From: Streptomyces avermitilis MA-4680 = NBRC 14893
Lineage (GTDB): Bacteria; Actinomycetota; Actinomycetes; Streptomycetales; Streptomycetaceae
Assembly (NCBI RefSeq): GCF_000009765.2
Contig: NC_003155.5
Span: 3,286,001-3,350,000, forward strand
Reading direction: 5' to 3'
Length of the DNA stretch: 64,000 nt
A program made the translations under genes and the position numbers. Under the pieces are notes generated by a model. That model did no database searches. It was not told where the DNA came from and saw only the letters and a list, made by a program, of their open reading frames with translations. Within the stretch, counting starts at the first letter, position 1. Each line of letters opens with the position of its first letter. Positions 1-8,557 of this stretch are shown piece by piece.

Positions 1-615
1 GCCGTGCTCACCCGCGAAGTCGACGATCTTCCTGCGGGCGGCGGACTCGTCGCGCTCCCATTCGCGCGGCCGGATCACCACGTACGGGCCGACCTTCAGC
101 CCGAAGGAGGTGAACACCCGCTTCATGTACTCCTTGTCCTGGCCGACCGCCGAGGCGAGGACGCCCGCGCCGACGTACGGGACGCCGGACAGCTCCAGGA
201 GGCCCTGGAGGGTGCCGTCCTCGCCGTACGGGCCGTGCAGCACGGGAAAGACCACGTCGACCTCGCCCAGCGCCTTGGGGACCGATCCCGGCTCGCTGTA
301 GACGACTTCGCGGTTGGCCGGGTCGACGGGCAGGATGACCCCGCCCTCGTTCGACTCGGCGAGTTCCTCGACGCTGGGCGTACGGCGGTCGGTGATCGCC
401 ATCCGCTCCGGCTCGTCGGCGGTGAGCGCCCAGCGGCCGTCCCGGGTGATGCCGATCGGCAGGACGTCGTACTTCGTCCGGTCGATGGCGCGCAGGACGG
501 CGCCGGCGGTGACCACGGAGATCCCGTGTTCGGAGCTGCGACCGCCGAATACGACGGCCACACGCGGCTTGCGAGGCGGCTGCTCGGGGCTCTGGGGGAG
601 GTTCTCGGTGCTCAT
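1..615 (-). CDS. ddlA: D-alanine--D-alanine ligase, C-terminus beyond window
   Basis: ATP-dependent ligase that makes the D-Ala-D-Ala dipeptide for peptidoglycan in the cytoplasm. The first 205 codons, from ATG at 615, are present. The rest, including most of the ATP-grasp domain, lies beyond position 1. Visible family motifs are VVFGGRSSEHGIS near the N-terminus (substrate domain) and FPVLHGPYGEDGTLQG near residue 140, followed by PYVGAGVLASA and the start of the central domain. It lies upstream of nothing else on its strand here; gpsA and plsC precede it in the same direction, so it may be the distal gene of that operon. The partial length fits a protein of about 385 residues in Streptomyces. 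Family identity is clear from the motifs. Confidence 0.95.
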   Translation of the reverse strand, partial: MSTENLPQSPEQPPRKPRVAVVFGGRSSEHGISVVTAGAVLRAIDRTKYDVLPIGITRDGRWALTADEPERMAITDRRTPSVEELAESNEGGVILPVDPANREVVYSEPGSVPKALGEVDVVFPVLHGPYGEDGTLQGLLELSGVPYVGAGVLASAVGQDKEYMKRVFTSFGLKVGPYVVIRPREWERDESAARRKIVDFAGEHG

Positions 616-752
616 ATCGCGTTGAGAGTACCCGCTGGTACGGCGGTGAGTCAGCGCCCCACGGCGGCCGTTGTCCAGCATCGCGCGGACGGTCGCTCAG
701 CGTCGTACCGGCCGTTGCGGAGCGTCGCGCACGACCGGTCGCTCGCGGTCGC

Positions 753-1763
753 TCAGCGCCGCTCCGGCTTCGCGCTGCGCGACATCAGCTCCTTGAGGGC
801 GACGACCGGCGGCTTGCCCTCGTGGACGATGCCGACGACCGTCTCCGTGATCGGCATGTCGACGCCGTGTCTGCGGGCCAGATCCAGCACGGACTCACAG
901 GACTTGACGCCCTCGGCGGTCTGCTTGGTGACCGCGATGGTCTCCTGGAGGGTCATGCCCCTGCCGAGGTTGGTGCCGAAGGTGTGGTTGCGCGAGAGCG
1001 GCGAGGAACAGGTCGCCACCAGGTCGCCCAGGCCCGCGAGACCGGAGAACGTCAGCGGGTCCGCGCCCATGACCAGGCCGAGCCGGGTGGTCTCCGCGAG
1101 TCCCCGCGTGATGAGCGAGCCCTTGGCGTTGTCGCCCAGGCCCATGCCGTCCGCGATGCCGACGGCGAGCCCGATCACGTTCTTGACCGCGCCGCCGAGT
1201 TCGCAGCCGACCACGTCGGTGTTGGTGTACGGGCGGAAGTACGGCGTGTGGCAGGCGGCCTGGAGGCGCTGGGCGACGGCTTCGTTGGCACAGGCGACCA
1301 CGGCGGCGGCCGGCATGCGGGCGGCGATCTCCCGGGCGAGGTTGGGCCCGGTGACCACGGCGATACGGTCCGCGCCGACCTTGGCGACGTCCTCGACGAC
1401 CTCGCTCATCCGCATCGCGGAGCCGAGTTCGACGCCCTTCATGAGGGAGACGAGGACCGTGTCGGGTGCGAGCAGCGGCACCCATTCGGCGAGGTTCCCG
1501 CGCAGGGTCTGCGAGGGGACGGCGAGCACGGTGAAGTCGGCGGCGCGCGCGGCCTCGGCGGGGTCGGTGGTGGCCCGCAGGTTCTCCGGGAGTTCGACGC
1601 CCGGCAGGTAGTCCGGGTTCGTACGCGTGGAGTTGACCGCGTCGGCGAGTTCGGCGCGGCGCGCCCACAGGGTGACGTCGCAGCCCGCGTCGGCGAGCAC
1701 CATGCCGAAGGCCGTACCCCACGATCCGGTCCCGAAGACGGCTGCCTTGACCGGCGTGCTCAC
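753..1763 (-). CDS. gpsA: Glycerol-3-phosphate dehydrogenase [NAD(P)+]
   Basis: Reduces dihydroxyacetone phosphate to sn-glycerol-3-phosphate, the backbone for phospholipids. The protein is 336 residues. Its N-terminal Rossmann motif VFGTGSWGTAFG is followed by MKGVELG, VVTGPNLAREIA, the catalytic-domain GGAVKNVIGLAVGIADG with the conserved Lys, and GLAGLGDLVATC. I chose GTG at 1763 because its first four bases (GTGA) overlap the TGA stop of the acyltransferase gene, a translational-coupling arrangement. A longer in-frame ORF reaches 2672 but is only the shadow frame of that upstream gene. Pairing with plsC places both in glycerophospholipid synthesis. Family and function are secure. Confidence 0.97.
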   Translation of the reverse strand: MSTPVKAAVFGTGSWGTAFGMVLADAGCDVTLWARRAELADAVNSTRTNPDYLPGVELPENLRATTDPAEAARAADFTVLAVPSQTLRGNLAEWVPLLAPDTVLVSLMKGVELGSAMRMSEVVEDVAKVGADRIAVVTGPNLAREIAARMPAAAVVACANEAVAQRLQAACHTPYFRPYTNTDVVGCELGGAVKNVIGLAVGIADGMGLGDNAKGSLITRGLAETTRLGLVMGADPLTFSGLAGLGDLVATCSSPLSRNHTFGTNLGRGMTLQETIAVTKQTAEGVKSCESVLDLARRHGVDMPITETVVGIVHEGKPPVVALKELMSRSAKPERR

Positions 1764-2560
1764 GTGCTCTGCTCCTCTTCCTGCTGTGCCCTCTGTTGCG
1801 CTTTCTGCTGCGCCTGCGCTCTTTCGTAGGCCGCGGTCCGCCGGCGCTGTTCGATGCGCACCTGGCGCGGGTCGTAGGGCCTCTCGGGCGCCTTCTCGCC
1901 GCGGATCTCCTCGAGCTGCGCGGTGACGGCCGCCATGATGACCTCGGTCGCCTCCTTCAGGAGGTCCGGGCTCATCTCCCGGTCGTAGAAGCGCGTGAGG
2001 TCCACCGGCGGGCCCGCGAGCACGCGGTGGGTCTTGCGCGGAAGGAGGTTGGGCTTCTTGGCATACGGCGGCAGCAACTCGTTGGCGCCCCACTGGGCGA
2101 CCGGAATCACCGGGCACTTGGTCTGCAGAGCGACGCGGGCGGCACCGGTCTTGCCGGTCATCGGCCAGCCGTCGGGGTCGCGGGTGAGGGTGCCCTCGGG
2201 GTAGAAGGCGACGCATTCGCCGCGCTCCACGGCGTCGATCGCGGCCCGGAAGGCGCTCAGCGCATCGGTGCTCTCGCGGTACACGGGGATCTGCCCGGTG
2301 CCCCGCATCGCGGCCCCCACGAATCCCTTCTTGAAAAGCCCGGCCTTCGCCAGGAATCGCGGAACCCGCCCGGTGTTGTACTGATAGTGGGCATACGCGA
2401 AGGGGTCGACGTGGGAATTGTGGTTGACCGCGGTGATAAATCCGCCCTCGACCGGAATGTTCTCCATTCCGCGCCAGTCCCGCTTGATCAGAACCACCAG
2501 TGGCGGTTTGCAGAGGACCGCTGCGAAGCGGTACCAGAAGCTGATTCTGCGGCGGGGCAC
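1760..2560 (-). CDS. plsC: 1-acyl-sn-glycerol-3-phosphate acyltransferase
   Basis: Transfers an acyl chain to lysophosphatidate to form phosphatidic acid at the inner face of the membrane. The 266-residue protein carries the acyltransferase HX4D box as NHNSHVDP (about residues 46-53), the glycine-arginine region [10 protein letters not shown] and the FYPEGT substrate box, in family order. An N-terminal hydrophobic stretch ([17 protein letters not shown]) probably anchors it. The last 50 residues are Gln/Glu/Arg-rich ([15 protein letters not shown]), a low-complexity tail typical of Streptomyces copies. It overlaps gpsA by four bases, so the two are very likely co-translated. The start ATG at 2560 follows GGAAGGTGTC. 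Confidence 0.93.
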   Translation of the reverse strand: MPRRRISFWYRFAAVLCKPPLVVLIKRDWRGMENIPVEGGFITAVNHNSHVDPFAYAHYQYNTGRVPRFLAKAGLFKKGFVGAAMRGTGQIPVYRESTDALSAFRAAIDAVERGECVAFYPEGTLTRDPDGWPMTGKTGAARVALQTKCPVIPVAQWGANELLPPYAKKPNLLPRKTHRVLAGPPVDLTRFYDREMSPDLLKEATEVIMAAVTAQLEEIRGEKAPERPYDPRQVRIEQRRRTAAYERAQAQQKAQQRAQQEEEQST

Positions 2561-2704
2561 GCGGACACCTTCCTCTAGGGCCTGGGGGGCCGCACAAGTG
2601 TCGCCCCAGGCCGCCTGTCTGTCGAGAACACCGTACGCCCCGGCACCGTGCGCCCCATGGGGGCCGGGTCACAATGGGCGCGACAAGGGAGGGACGGAGC
2701 GCTC

Positions 2705-3355
2705 GTGCAGTGGACCTTGGTCGTACCCCTCAAAGCCCTGGCGCGGGCCAAGAGCAGGCTTGCGGACACCGCCGGGGACGGACTGCGCCCCGGACTCGCC
2801 CTCGCCTTCGCGCAGGACACCGTGGCGGCCGCGCTCGCCAGCGCCGCGGTCCGCGATGTGGCGGTCGTCACGGGCGATCCGGTCGCCGGACGCGAGCTGG
2901 CCGCGCTCGGGGCCAGGATCGTCGCCGACGAACCGGCGGGCGGGCTGAACGCCGCGCTGGCGCACGCGGCCGCGGTCGTACGCTCCGGGCGCCCCGACAG
3001 CGGCGTCGCGGCCCTGAACGCCGATCTGCCCGCGCTGCGCCCCGCGGAATTGGCCCGGGTACTGGAAGCGGCCGTCGAATTCCCGCGCGCTTTCCTCCCG
3101 GATGCCGCCGCAATCGGTACGACTTTGCTGGCCGCCGCTCCGGGTCGCGAATTGCTCCCCGCTTTCGGTACCGATTCCCGGGCCCGTCATCGCGCCTCGG
3201 GGGCCGTGGAACTCGGTCTGGGCGGGGTGAACTCCGTACGCCAGGACGTGGACACCGGCGCCGACCTGCGCGCGGCGCTGGCACTGGGGGTGGGCCCGCG
3301 CACGGCAGCGGCGGCGGCCCGGCTGCTGATCCCGGGCCCCCAGGGGGATCGATAG
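2705..3355 (+). CDS. cofC: 2-phospho-L-lactate guanylyltransferase (coenzyme F420 synthesis)
   Basis: Activates phospholactate (or phosphoenolpyruvate) with a nucleotide for coenzyme F420 assembly. The 216-residue protein has the CofC nucleotidyltransferase signature: [14 protein letters not shown] at the N-terminus, an [11 protein letters not shown] helix, VVTGDP, and NADLPALRP (about residues 105-113) in place of the MobA equivalent. I chose the GTG at 2705, which follows GGAGGGACGGAGC; an upstream in-frame GTG at 2648 would add 19 residues not expected for the family. It is divergent from plsC. The other F420 genes (fbiA and fbiB) are not in the window. Confidence 0.88.
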   Translation: MQWTLVVPLKALARAKSRLADTAGDGLRPGLALAFAQDTVAAALASAAVRDVAVVTGDPVAGRELAALGARIVADEPAGGLNAALAHAAAVVRSGRPDSGVAALNADLPALRPAELARVLEAAVEFPRAFLPDAAAIGTTLLAAAPGRELLPAFGTDSRARHRASGAVELGLGGVNSVRQDVDTGADLRAALALGVGPRTAAAAARLLIPGPQGDR

Positions 3356-3364
3356 GCTGCCACC

Positions 3365-3568
3365 ATGCAGGCGACCGCGTACACGTACGACTCCGAGACC
3401 CGCAGCGGCCAGGTGCTGCTCGACGACGGCACCCCCCTGCCCTTCGACGGCCCCGCGTTCGACGCGGGCGGGCTGCGGCTGCTGCGCCCGGGGCAGCGCG
3501 TGCGGATCGAGGTGGACGGCGAGGGCGACGCCCGGCGCATCACCCTGGTGACCCTGCAGACGTTCTGA
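3365..3568 (+). CDS. Small conserved protein, OB/cold-shock-like
   Basis: A 67-residue protein nine bases after cofC, so probably co-transcribed. The sequence alternates short beta-type segments: [20 protein letters not shown], then [28 protein letters not shown] and ARRITLVTL. This layout (GxVxxDDGxxLPFxG, then LRPGQRV) resembles cold-shock or OB-fold nucleic-acid-binding proteins, but the canonical RNP motifs are missing, so nucleic-acid binding is only a guess. No signal peptide or cysteine is visible. Codon use is like that of its neighbours. It is probably a real gene of unknown role. Confidence 0.8.
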   Translation: MQATAYTYDSETRSGQVLLDDGTPLPFDGPAFDAGGLRLLRPGQRVRIEVDGEGDARRITLVTLQTF

Positions 3569-3587
3569 ACGTCCCCGGACACGCCGC

Positions 3588-3616
3588 GGGCCGGGCTCCC
3601 GAGGGGAGCCCGGCCC
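3588..3616. terminator. Bidirectional intrinsic terminator
   Basis: A perfect 13-bp inverted repeat (GGGCCGGGCTCCC with its complement) and a GAG loop sit between the convergent cofC unit and hupS. It probably ends both transcripts. No long T run is visible, as is common in Streptomyces. Confidence 0.75.
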
Positions 3617-3654
3617 GGCGCGTGAGTGCCCTGTGCCCTTGCCTGCCTTGCTGT

Positions 3655-4308
3655 CTAGCGGGCGGTGGCCTTCTTGGCGGTGGTCTTGCGCGCTGTCGAC
3701 TTCTTGGCGGGGGCCTTCTTGGCCGTCGCCTTCTTCGCCGGGGCCTTCTTGGCCGTCGCCTTCTTGGCGGTGGTCTTCTTGGCCGCGGCCTTCTTGGCGC
3801 CCGCCGTGGTCTTCTTGGCGGTCGTCTTCTTCGCCGTCGCCGTGGTCTTCTTGGCGGCGGGCGCGGCCTTCTTGGCCGTGGTCTTCTTGGCGGTGGTCTT
3901 CTTCGCGGCCGCCGTCGCCTTCTTGGCGGTGGTCTTCTTGGCCGCGGCCTTCTTGACCGTGGCCGAAGCGGCGCCGGTCAGGCTGCCCTTGGGCGCCTTC
4001 TTGACCGAGACCTCACCACCGCGCGGGAGCTTCTTCGACCCGCTCACCAGGTCCTTGAAGCCCTGGCCGGCGCGGAAGCGCGGCACGGAGGTCTTCTTGA
4101 CCCGAACGCGCTCCCCGGTCTGCGGGTTGCGGGCGTAGCGGGCCGGACGGTCCACCTTCTCGAAGGAACCGAAGCCGGTGACCGAAACCCGGTCCCCGCC
4201 GACCACCGCGCGGACGATGGCGTCCAGTACGGCGTCGACCGCGTCGGCGGCCTGCTGACGGCCGCCGACCTTGTCCGCGATCGCTTCTACGAGCTGCGCC
4301 TTGTTCAC
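3655..4308 (-). CDS. hupS: HU-family nucleoid protein with long Lys-Ala tail (HupS type)
   Basis: A DNA-architectural protein of 217 residues. Residues 1-95 are a standard HU fold ([15 protein letters not shown], then [17 protein letters not shown] and [19 protein letters not shown], the DNA-binding arm). Residues from about 105 on are a histone-H1-like tail of AKK/TAKK/PAKK repeats. This fused form is the actinobacterial HupS, which in S. coelicolor is associated with sporulation-stage nucleoid compaction. The single start ATG at 4308 follows GGGGAAGACGT. The 5' region down to 4445 is unusually AT-rich (for example gatatatacc) and probably holds the promoter. Lys-Ala repeats make this locus prone to length variation. 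Confidence 0.96.
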   Translation of the reverse strand: MNKAQLVEAIADKVGGRQQAADAVDAVLDAIVRAVVGGDRVSVTGFGSFEKVDRPARYARNPQTGERVRVKKTSVPRFRAGQGFKDLVSGSKKLPRGGEVSVKKAPKGSLTGAASATVKKAAAKKTTAKKATAAAKKTTAKKTTAKKAAPAAKKTTATAKKTTAKKTTAGAKKAAAKKTTAKKATAKKAPAKKATAKKAPAKKSTARKTTAKKATAR

Positions 4309-4445
4309 GTCTTCCCCTTCGGAGACCTTGCCAGAACGTAAGTGTTCAAGCGTTTTCGCACGTTAGGCAGATATATACCGCAAATCAAACACGAAACGGG
4401 CTAATCACCCTTGTGCCGCAACGAACTCGGCAGTCTCGGACTTGT

Positions 4446-4676
4446 TCAGCGTTCCTCTTCGGGGATTCGACCCTCGTCGAGGTCGGTCATGAACCGCTCC
4501 AGACGCCTTGTCGCATCGGCGAGATCGTGTTTGGCCACGGCCGTAATGACCAGCAGCTTCCGGGTCAGCGCCATCCGTACGCCCTCCGGGACTTGCAGTG
4601 CGCGCACTGTTGTGTGCGCTTCCTTGAGTTGGGCCGCGACTGCCGTATAGAGCTCGAGTTGGCCGTCGTGTTCCAT
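4446..4676 (-). CDS. Conserved hypothetical protein, 76 residues
   Basis: A small acidic-basic helical protein (starts MEHDGQLELYTAVAAQLKEA, ends DEGRIPEEER). I see no known domain, membrane segment or cysteine. Predicted features are two or three amphipathic helices with heptad-like Leu/Ala spacing. I prefer ATG at 4676; the in-frame start at 4724 would add a Pro/Arg-rich segment that does not look coding. It lies between leuD and hupS on the same strand, separated from leuD by two inverted repeats. Its reading frame has typical high GC3, and small proteins at this place are conserved in Streptomyces as far as I recall. Function unknown. Confidence 0.72.
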   Translation of the reverse strand: MEHDGQLELYTAVAAQLKEAHTTVRALQVPEGVRMALTRKLLVITAVAKHDLADATRRLERFMTDLDEGRIPEEER

Positions 4677-4860
4677 GCACAGATTGTGCCATCTGGGGCG
4701 AGTTGTCGCCTGCGCAGGGGGCAACTACCGCCTCAAACGGCCTTCCGGGCACCTGCCGAAGCCGCGATGTCAAGACTCGGGTACCCGGCCAACACCCCTT
4801 GTAACGTGGGAAGTTGGCAGCCCGATCGAGGCGTGCGGGGCGGTTCGGACGCAGACATGG

Positions 4861-4894
4861 CTGTACCCCCAACCGTCCACGATTGGGGGTACAG
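4861..4894. repeat. 12-bp perfect inverted repeat between leuD and the small gene
   Basis: CTGTACCCCCAA and its exact complement TTGGGGGTACAG are separated by 10 bp. It lies 185 bp upstream of the small hypothetical gene and just beyond the leuD terminator. It could be a second terminator, or an operator for the downstream gene. Confidence 0.6.
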
Positions 4895-4923
4895 ACAGGG
4901 GTTGCGGGTGGCCGAAACCAGTC

Positions 4924-4953
4924 GTCGGAAGGCCCGTCGACGGGCCTTCCGAC
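4924..4953 (-). terminator. Terminator after leuD
   Basis: A 30-bp perfect palindrome with 15-bp arms (GTCGGAAGGCCCGTC and complement) begins ten bases after the leuD stop codon. It very likely ends leuCD transcription. Confidence 0.8.
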
Positions 4954-4963
4954 GGCCCGGGGA

Positions 4964-5557
4964 TCAGACCTGGAGCGTCCGCGGCTTGTGCGACGGCCGC
5001 TTGGCCTCGTACGTCGCGATGTCGCCCTCGTTCTGGAGGGTGATGGAGATGTCGTCCAGGCCGTTCAGCAGCCGCCAACGGGCGTTCTCGTCGAGCTCGA
5101 AGGCCGCCGTGATGCCCTCGGCGCGCACCTCACGGGCCTCCAGGTCGACCGTGACCTCGGCCTGCGGGTCCTTTTCGGTGAGTTCCCACAGCGCGTCCAC
5201 GATCTTCTGCTCCAGAACCACTGTGAGCAGGCCGTTCTTGAGCGAGTTGCCGCGGAAGATGTCGGCGAAGCGCGAGGAGATGACGGCCTTGAAGCCGTAG
5301 TTCTGGAGCGCCCACACGGCGTGCTCGCGCGAGGAACCCGTACCGAAGTCGGGGCCGGCGACCAGGACCGTGGCACCCGTGCGCTCGGGCCGGTTGAGGA
5401 TGAAGGACTCGTCCTTGCGCCAGGCCTCGAACAGCCCGTCCTCGAAACCGTCCCTGGTGACCTTCTTGAGCCAGTGGGCGGGGATGATCTGGTCGGTGTC
5501 GACGTTGCTGCGGCGCAGCGGGACGGCCCGGCCGGTGTGCGTGGTGAATGCTTCCAT
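4964..5557 (-). CDS. leuD: 3-isopropylmalate dehydratase small subunit
   Basis: Swivel-domain subunit of isopropylmalate isomerase, which converts 2- to 3-isopropylmalate in leucine synthesis. The protein is 197 residues, the normal length. Clear family motifs are [17 protein letters not shown] near the N-terminus and [17 protein letters not shown] (about residues 68-84), the substrate-binding loop. The start ATG at 5557 lies six bases after the leuC stop, so the two subunits are translated from one message. Expression is probably controlled with leuC by the divergent ndgR. Confidence 0.97.
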   Translation of the reverse strand: MEAFTTHTGRAVPLRRSNVDTDQIIPAHWLKKVTRDGFEDGLFEAWRKDESFILNRPERTGATVLVAGPDFGTGSSREHAVWALQNYGFKAVISSRFADIFRGNSLKNGLLTVVLEQKIVDALWELTEKDPQAEVTVDLEAREVRAEGITAAFELDENARWRLLNGLDDISITLQNEGDIATYEAKRPSHKPRTLQV

Positions 5558-5563
5558 GGCTTC

Positions 5564-6997
5564 TCAGACTCCAGCGGGCGTACGGGCGGCGTTCTCGTCG
5601 GCCAGGTCGGCCGGGGAGGCCAGGTGGCCGAGCACGGCGGTGGCGGCGGCGACCTGCGGCGACACCAGGTGCGTACGGCCGCCCTTGCCCTGCCTGCCTT
5701 CGAAGTTGCGGTTGGAGGTGGACGCGGAGCGCTCACCGGGGGCCAGCTGGTCGGGGTTCATGCCCAGACACATCGAGCAGCCCGCGTGCCGCCATTCGGC
5801 GCCGGCCTCCTTGAAGACCACGTCCAGGCCCTCGGAGACGGCCTGGAGACCGACCCGCGCCGAGCCGGGGACGATCAGCATCCGTACGCCGTCGGCGACT
5901 TTGCGGCCCTCGACGATCGCGGCGGCCGCACGCAGGTCCTCGATGCGGCCGTTGGTGCACGAACCTACGAAGACGGTGTCGACCTTGATGTCGCGCAGCG
6001 GCTGCCCGGCGGTCAACCCCATGTATTCCAGGGCCTTTTCGGCGGCGAAGCGCTCCGAAGCGTCCTCGTACGAAGCGGGGTCGGGGACGGACGCCGAAAG
6101 CGGCGCGCCCTGGCCGGGGTTGGTGCCCCAGGTGACGAACGGCGACAGCGCGGCGGCGGCGATGACGACCTCGGCGTCGAATTCCGCGTCCTCGTCCGAC
6201 TTCAGGGTCTTCCAGTACGCGACGGCGGCGTCCCACTCCTCGCCCTCGGGCGCGTGGGCACGGCCCTTGAGGTACGCGAAGGTGGTCTCGTCGGGGGCGA
6301 TCATGCCCGCGCGGGCGCCGGCCTCGATCGACATGTTGCAGATGGTCATCCGGGCCTCCATCGAGAGCTTCTCGATGGCGGAGCCGCGGTATTCCAGGAT
6401 GTAGCCCTGGCCGCCGCCGGTACCGATCCTGGCGATGATCGCCAGGATCAGGTCCTTGGCGGTGACGCCGTCGGGCAGCTCGCCGTCGACGGTGATGGCC
6501 ATGGTCTTGGGGCGGGCCAGCGGCAGCGTCTGGGTGGCCAGCACGTGCTCGACCTGCGAGGTGCCGATGCCGAACGCCAGCGCGCCGAAGGCGCCGTGCG
6601 TGGAGGTGTGGGAGTCGCCGCAGACGACCGTGGTGCCGGGCTGGGTCAGGCCCAGCTGCGGGCCGACGACGTGCACGACGCCCTGCTCGACGTCGCCGAG
6701 CGAGTGCAGGCGCACGCCGAACTCGGCGCAGTTCTTGCGCAGCGTCTCCAGCTGGGCCCGGGAGACCGGGTCCGCGATGGGCTTGTCGATGTCGAGGGTC
6801 GGGGTGTTGTGATCCTCGGTGGCGATGGTGAGGTCGAGACGGCGCACCGGACGCCCCGCCTGGCGCAGACCGTCGAAGGCCTGCGGACTGGTCACCTCGT
6901 GCAGCAGGTGCAGATCGATGAAGAGGAGGTCGGGCTCGCCCTCGGCGCGCCGGACGACATGGTCGTCCCAGACCTTCTCCGCGAGTGTCCTACCCAT
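5564..6997 (-). CDS. leuC: 3-isopropylmalate dehydratase large subunit
   Basis: Catalytic [4Fe-4S] subunit of isopropylmalate isomerase. The 477-residue protein shows aconitase-family motifs: [30 protein letters not shown] with the first cluster cysteine, and [12 protein letters not shown] with the other two cluster cysteines. [10 protein letters not shown] near the C-terminus binds substrate. I chose ATG at 6997, preceded by GGAGGGAAAGCG; an in-frame ORF extending to 7036 adds an unlikely Arg-rich stretch. It is the first gene of leuCD, divergent from ndgR across a 191-bp region holding a candidate operator. Confidence 0.97.
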   Translation of the reverse strand: MGRTLAEKVWDDHVVRRAEGEPDLLFIDLHLLHEVTSPQAFDGLRQAGRPVRRLDLTIATEDHNTPTLDIDKPIADPVSRAQLETLRKNCAEFGVRLHSLGDVEQGVVHVVGPQLGLTQPGTTVVCGDSHTSTHGAFGALAFGIGTSQVEHVLATQTLPLARPKTMAITVDGELPDGVTAKDLILAIIARIGTGGGQGYILEYRGSAIEKLSMEARMTICNMSIEAGARAGMIAPDETTFAYLKGRAHAPEGEEWDAAVAYWKTLKSDEDAEFDAEVVIAAAALSPFVTWGTNPGQGAPLSASVPDPASYEDASERFAAEKALEYMGLTAGQPLRDIKVDTVFVGSCTNGRIEDLRAAAAIVEGRKVADGVRMLIVPGSARVGLQAVSEGLDVVFKEAGAEWRHAGCSMCLGMNPDQLAPGERSASTSNRNFEGRQGKGGRTHLVSPQVAAATAVLGHLASPADLADENAARTPAGV

Positions 6998-7143
6998 CGC
7001 TTTCCCTCCGGCCGGCCTGTGTCGGCGCCGGCCCAACTAGAGATCTTCGGGGCGGCAACGCTCGTACCCCTCGTACCGCGCGTCCGCCGCCGGGCCCGTT
7101 GGTCTGCGGGCCGCTGTATCTACCAGGGTGGCGTGTTCCACGC

Positions 7144-7162
7144 GAAATTGAACTTGCGTTTC
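7144..7162. promoter_or_regulatory. Candidate NdgR/AreB operator between leuC and ndgR
   Basis: An imperfect 19-bp palindrome (GAAATTGAACTTGCGTTTC; 12 of 19 positions symmetrical, GAAA and TTTC ends exact). It lies 26 bp before the ndgR start and about 150 bp before leuC. IclR-type regulators of this clade (NdgR of S. coelicolor, AreB of S. clavuligerus) bind this intergenic region. The exact site here is my inference. Confidence 0.5.
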
Positions 7163-7188
7163 ACAGAGTGAGACGCGAGTATCGTTGC

Positions 7189-7905
7189 ATGGACAACAGT
7201 AGCGGCGTCGGCGTGCTGGACAAGGCGGCCCTTGTCCTGAGCGCCCTGGAGTCCGGCCCGGCCACCCTCGCGGGACTGGTGGCAGCGACCGGACTGGCAC
7301 GGCCCACGGCACATCGCCTGGCCGTGGCACTTGAACACCACCGCATGGTGGCGCGTGACATGCAGGGCCGTTTCATTCTCGGGCCCCGGCTGGCAGAGCT
7401 GGCCGCGGCGGCGGGCGAGGACCGTCTGCTGGCGACGGCGGGCCCGGTGCTCACCCACCTCCGGGACGTCACGGGCGAGAGCGCGCAGCTCTATCGCCGC
7501 CAGGGCGACATGCGGATCTGCGTCGCCGCGGCCGAGCGCCTGTCGGGCCTCAGGGACACGGTCCCGGTCGGCTCCACGCTCACCATGAAGGCCGGTTCCT
7601 CGGCGCAGATCCTGATGGCCTGGGAGGAGCCGGAGCGCCTGCACCGCGGCCTCCAGGGCGCCCGCTTCACGGCGACGGCCCTGTCGGGCGTACGGCGCCG
7701 GGGCTGGGCCCAGTCGATCGGCGAGCGCGAGCCGGGTGTCGCGTCCGTCTCCGCCCCCGTACGCGGCCCTTCCAACCGGGTGGTGGCCGCCGTGTCCGTC
7801 TCCGGCCCCATCGAGCGTCTGACCCGCCACCCGGGCCGTATGCACGCCCAGGCGGTCATCGACGCCGCCGGGCGCCTGTCCGAGGCCCTGCGCCGCACGG
7901 GCTGA
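7189..7905 (+). CDS. ndgR: IclR-family amino-acid metabolism regulator (NdgR/AreB)
   Basis: A transcription factor of 238 residues that in relatives controls leucine and other amino-acid genes and the response to nitrogen source. The N-terminal winged helix spans about residues 8-65 (LDKAALVLSALESG, then LVAATGLARPTAHRLAVALE as the recognition helix). The C-terminal IclR ligand domain follows (SAQLYRRQGDMRICVAAAERL, then LTMKAGSSAQILMAW). The start ATG at 7189 is favoured over upstream in-frame codons because the region before it contains the operator-like palindrome and lacks coding character. It is divergent from leuCD, the classical arrangement for this regulator. Known relatives repress or activate leuCD depending on the species. 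Confidence 0.93.
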   Translation: MDNSSGVGVLDKAALVLSALESGPATLAGLVAATGLARPTAHRLAVALEHHRMVARDMQGRFILGPRLAELAAAAGEDRLLATAGPVLTHLRDVTGESAQLYRRQGDMRICVAAAERLSGLRDTVPVGSTLTMKAGSSAQILMAWEEPERLHRGLQGARFTATALSGVRRRGWAQSIGEREPGVASVSAPVRGPSNRVVAAVSVSGPIERLTRHPGRMHAQAVIDAAGRLSEALRRTG

Positions 7906-7978
7906 CCTGAGCGATCGAGTACGTCATCGGGGGCGGGCCCGCCTCAACGCCGCGGCAGGCCCTCCCCCGGCATCCCCC

Positions 7979-8476
7979 TCAGGCGGACCGGTGCGCGAAC
8001 CGGTCCTTCGCCCGCCGCCCCCGCTTCTCGACGGGCAGCACCCCGTGCGCGGCCGCAAGCCCGAAGGGCGGCATGTCCGCGTAGATCGACTCGTACGACC
8101 CCTCGGGCGCGACATACGTCTCGTGCCACAGCCCCACGTGCCCGCGCGCCTTTCCCGCGCGCTCCTTGCGGTTGATGATCGCCCAGGCCCGGTGGTGGAA
8201 CATGTCGGGTGACGTCGCGTACGCGTAGAGCTTCTCTTTGGACTCCCAGTACTGGACCACGTAGTAGGTCCGCGGTGAGGCCGTCAGCAGCACATGGCCG
8301 AGCAGTCCGCGGCTCCGGTCCCGCGTCAGCTCGCGCAGCATGCGCGGCATCGCGAGGAAGACCGGCAGCCACTGGTGCACGGCCCAGAGGTGGTTGATGC
8401 GCATGCCGATCAGCAGCACGACCACGTCCCCCTCGGCGGCTGCGGTGGTGCGGCCCGCGACGGGCTTGGCGAACAT
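7979..8476 (-). CDS. DUF4188-family protein
   Basis: A 165-residue protein of the DUF4188 family, a monooxygenase-like alpha-beta fold of unknown reaction. Visible features are VVVLLIGMRINHLWAVHQWLP near the N-terminus, a central TYYVVQYWESKEKLYAYA and MFHHRAWAIINRK, with several conserved His, Trp and Tyr residues. A basic tail ends the protein. The start ATG at 8476 follows AGGGGGCCGCC. It is divergent from a MerR regulator, and a perfect palindrome lies between the two, so the MerR protein very probably controls it. Substrate unknown. Confidence 0.85.
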   Translation of the reverse strand: MFAKPVAGRTTAAAEGDVVVLLIGMRINHLWAVHQWLPVFLAMPRMLRELTRDRSRGLLGHVLLTASPRTYYVVQYWESKEKLYAYATSPDMFHHRAWAIINRKERAGKARGHVGLWHETYVAPEGSYESIYADMPPFGLAAAHGVLPVEKRGRRAKDRFAHRSA

Positions 8477-8502
8477 GGCGGCCCCCTGTGTTGGTGAAGG
8501 GC

Positions 8503-8543
8503 ACTATCCAAGGCCCCGTGCTTGGATAGTGACGCTAACCAAG
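8503..8543. promoter_or_regulatory. MerR-type operator, perfect 28-bp dyad plus a third half-site
   Basis: ACTATCCAAG and its exact complement CTTGGATAGT flank an 8-bp GCCCCGTG centre (8503-8530). A third, related half-site TAACCAAG follows at 8536-8543. It lies 27 bp from the DUF4188 start and 28 bp from the merR start. This fits a shared autoregulatory operator of the divergent pair. Confidence 0.8.
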
Positions 8544-8557
8544 GAAGGGCGCAAGAG

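Noticed and set aside
2674..4341. Plus-strand frame across cofC and hupS
   Set aside because: Out of frame with cofC and antisense to the hupS tail; the Gly/Leu/Arg repeat pattern is the mirror of the Lys-Ala repeats.
4814..7171. Long plus-strand open frame opposite leuC and leuD
   Set aside because: It lies on the complement of two secure genes, and its Gly/Ala/Val/Arg-rich composition (no recognisable motif) is the usual GC-rich mirror frame.
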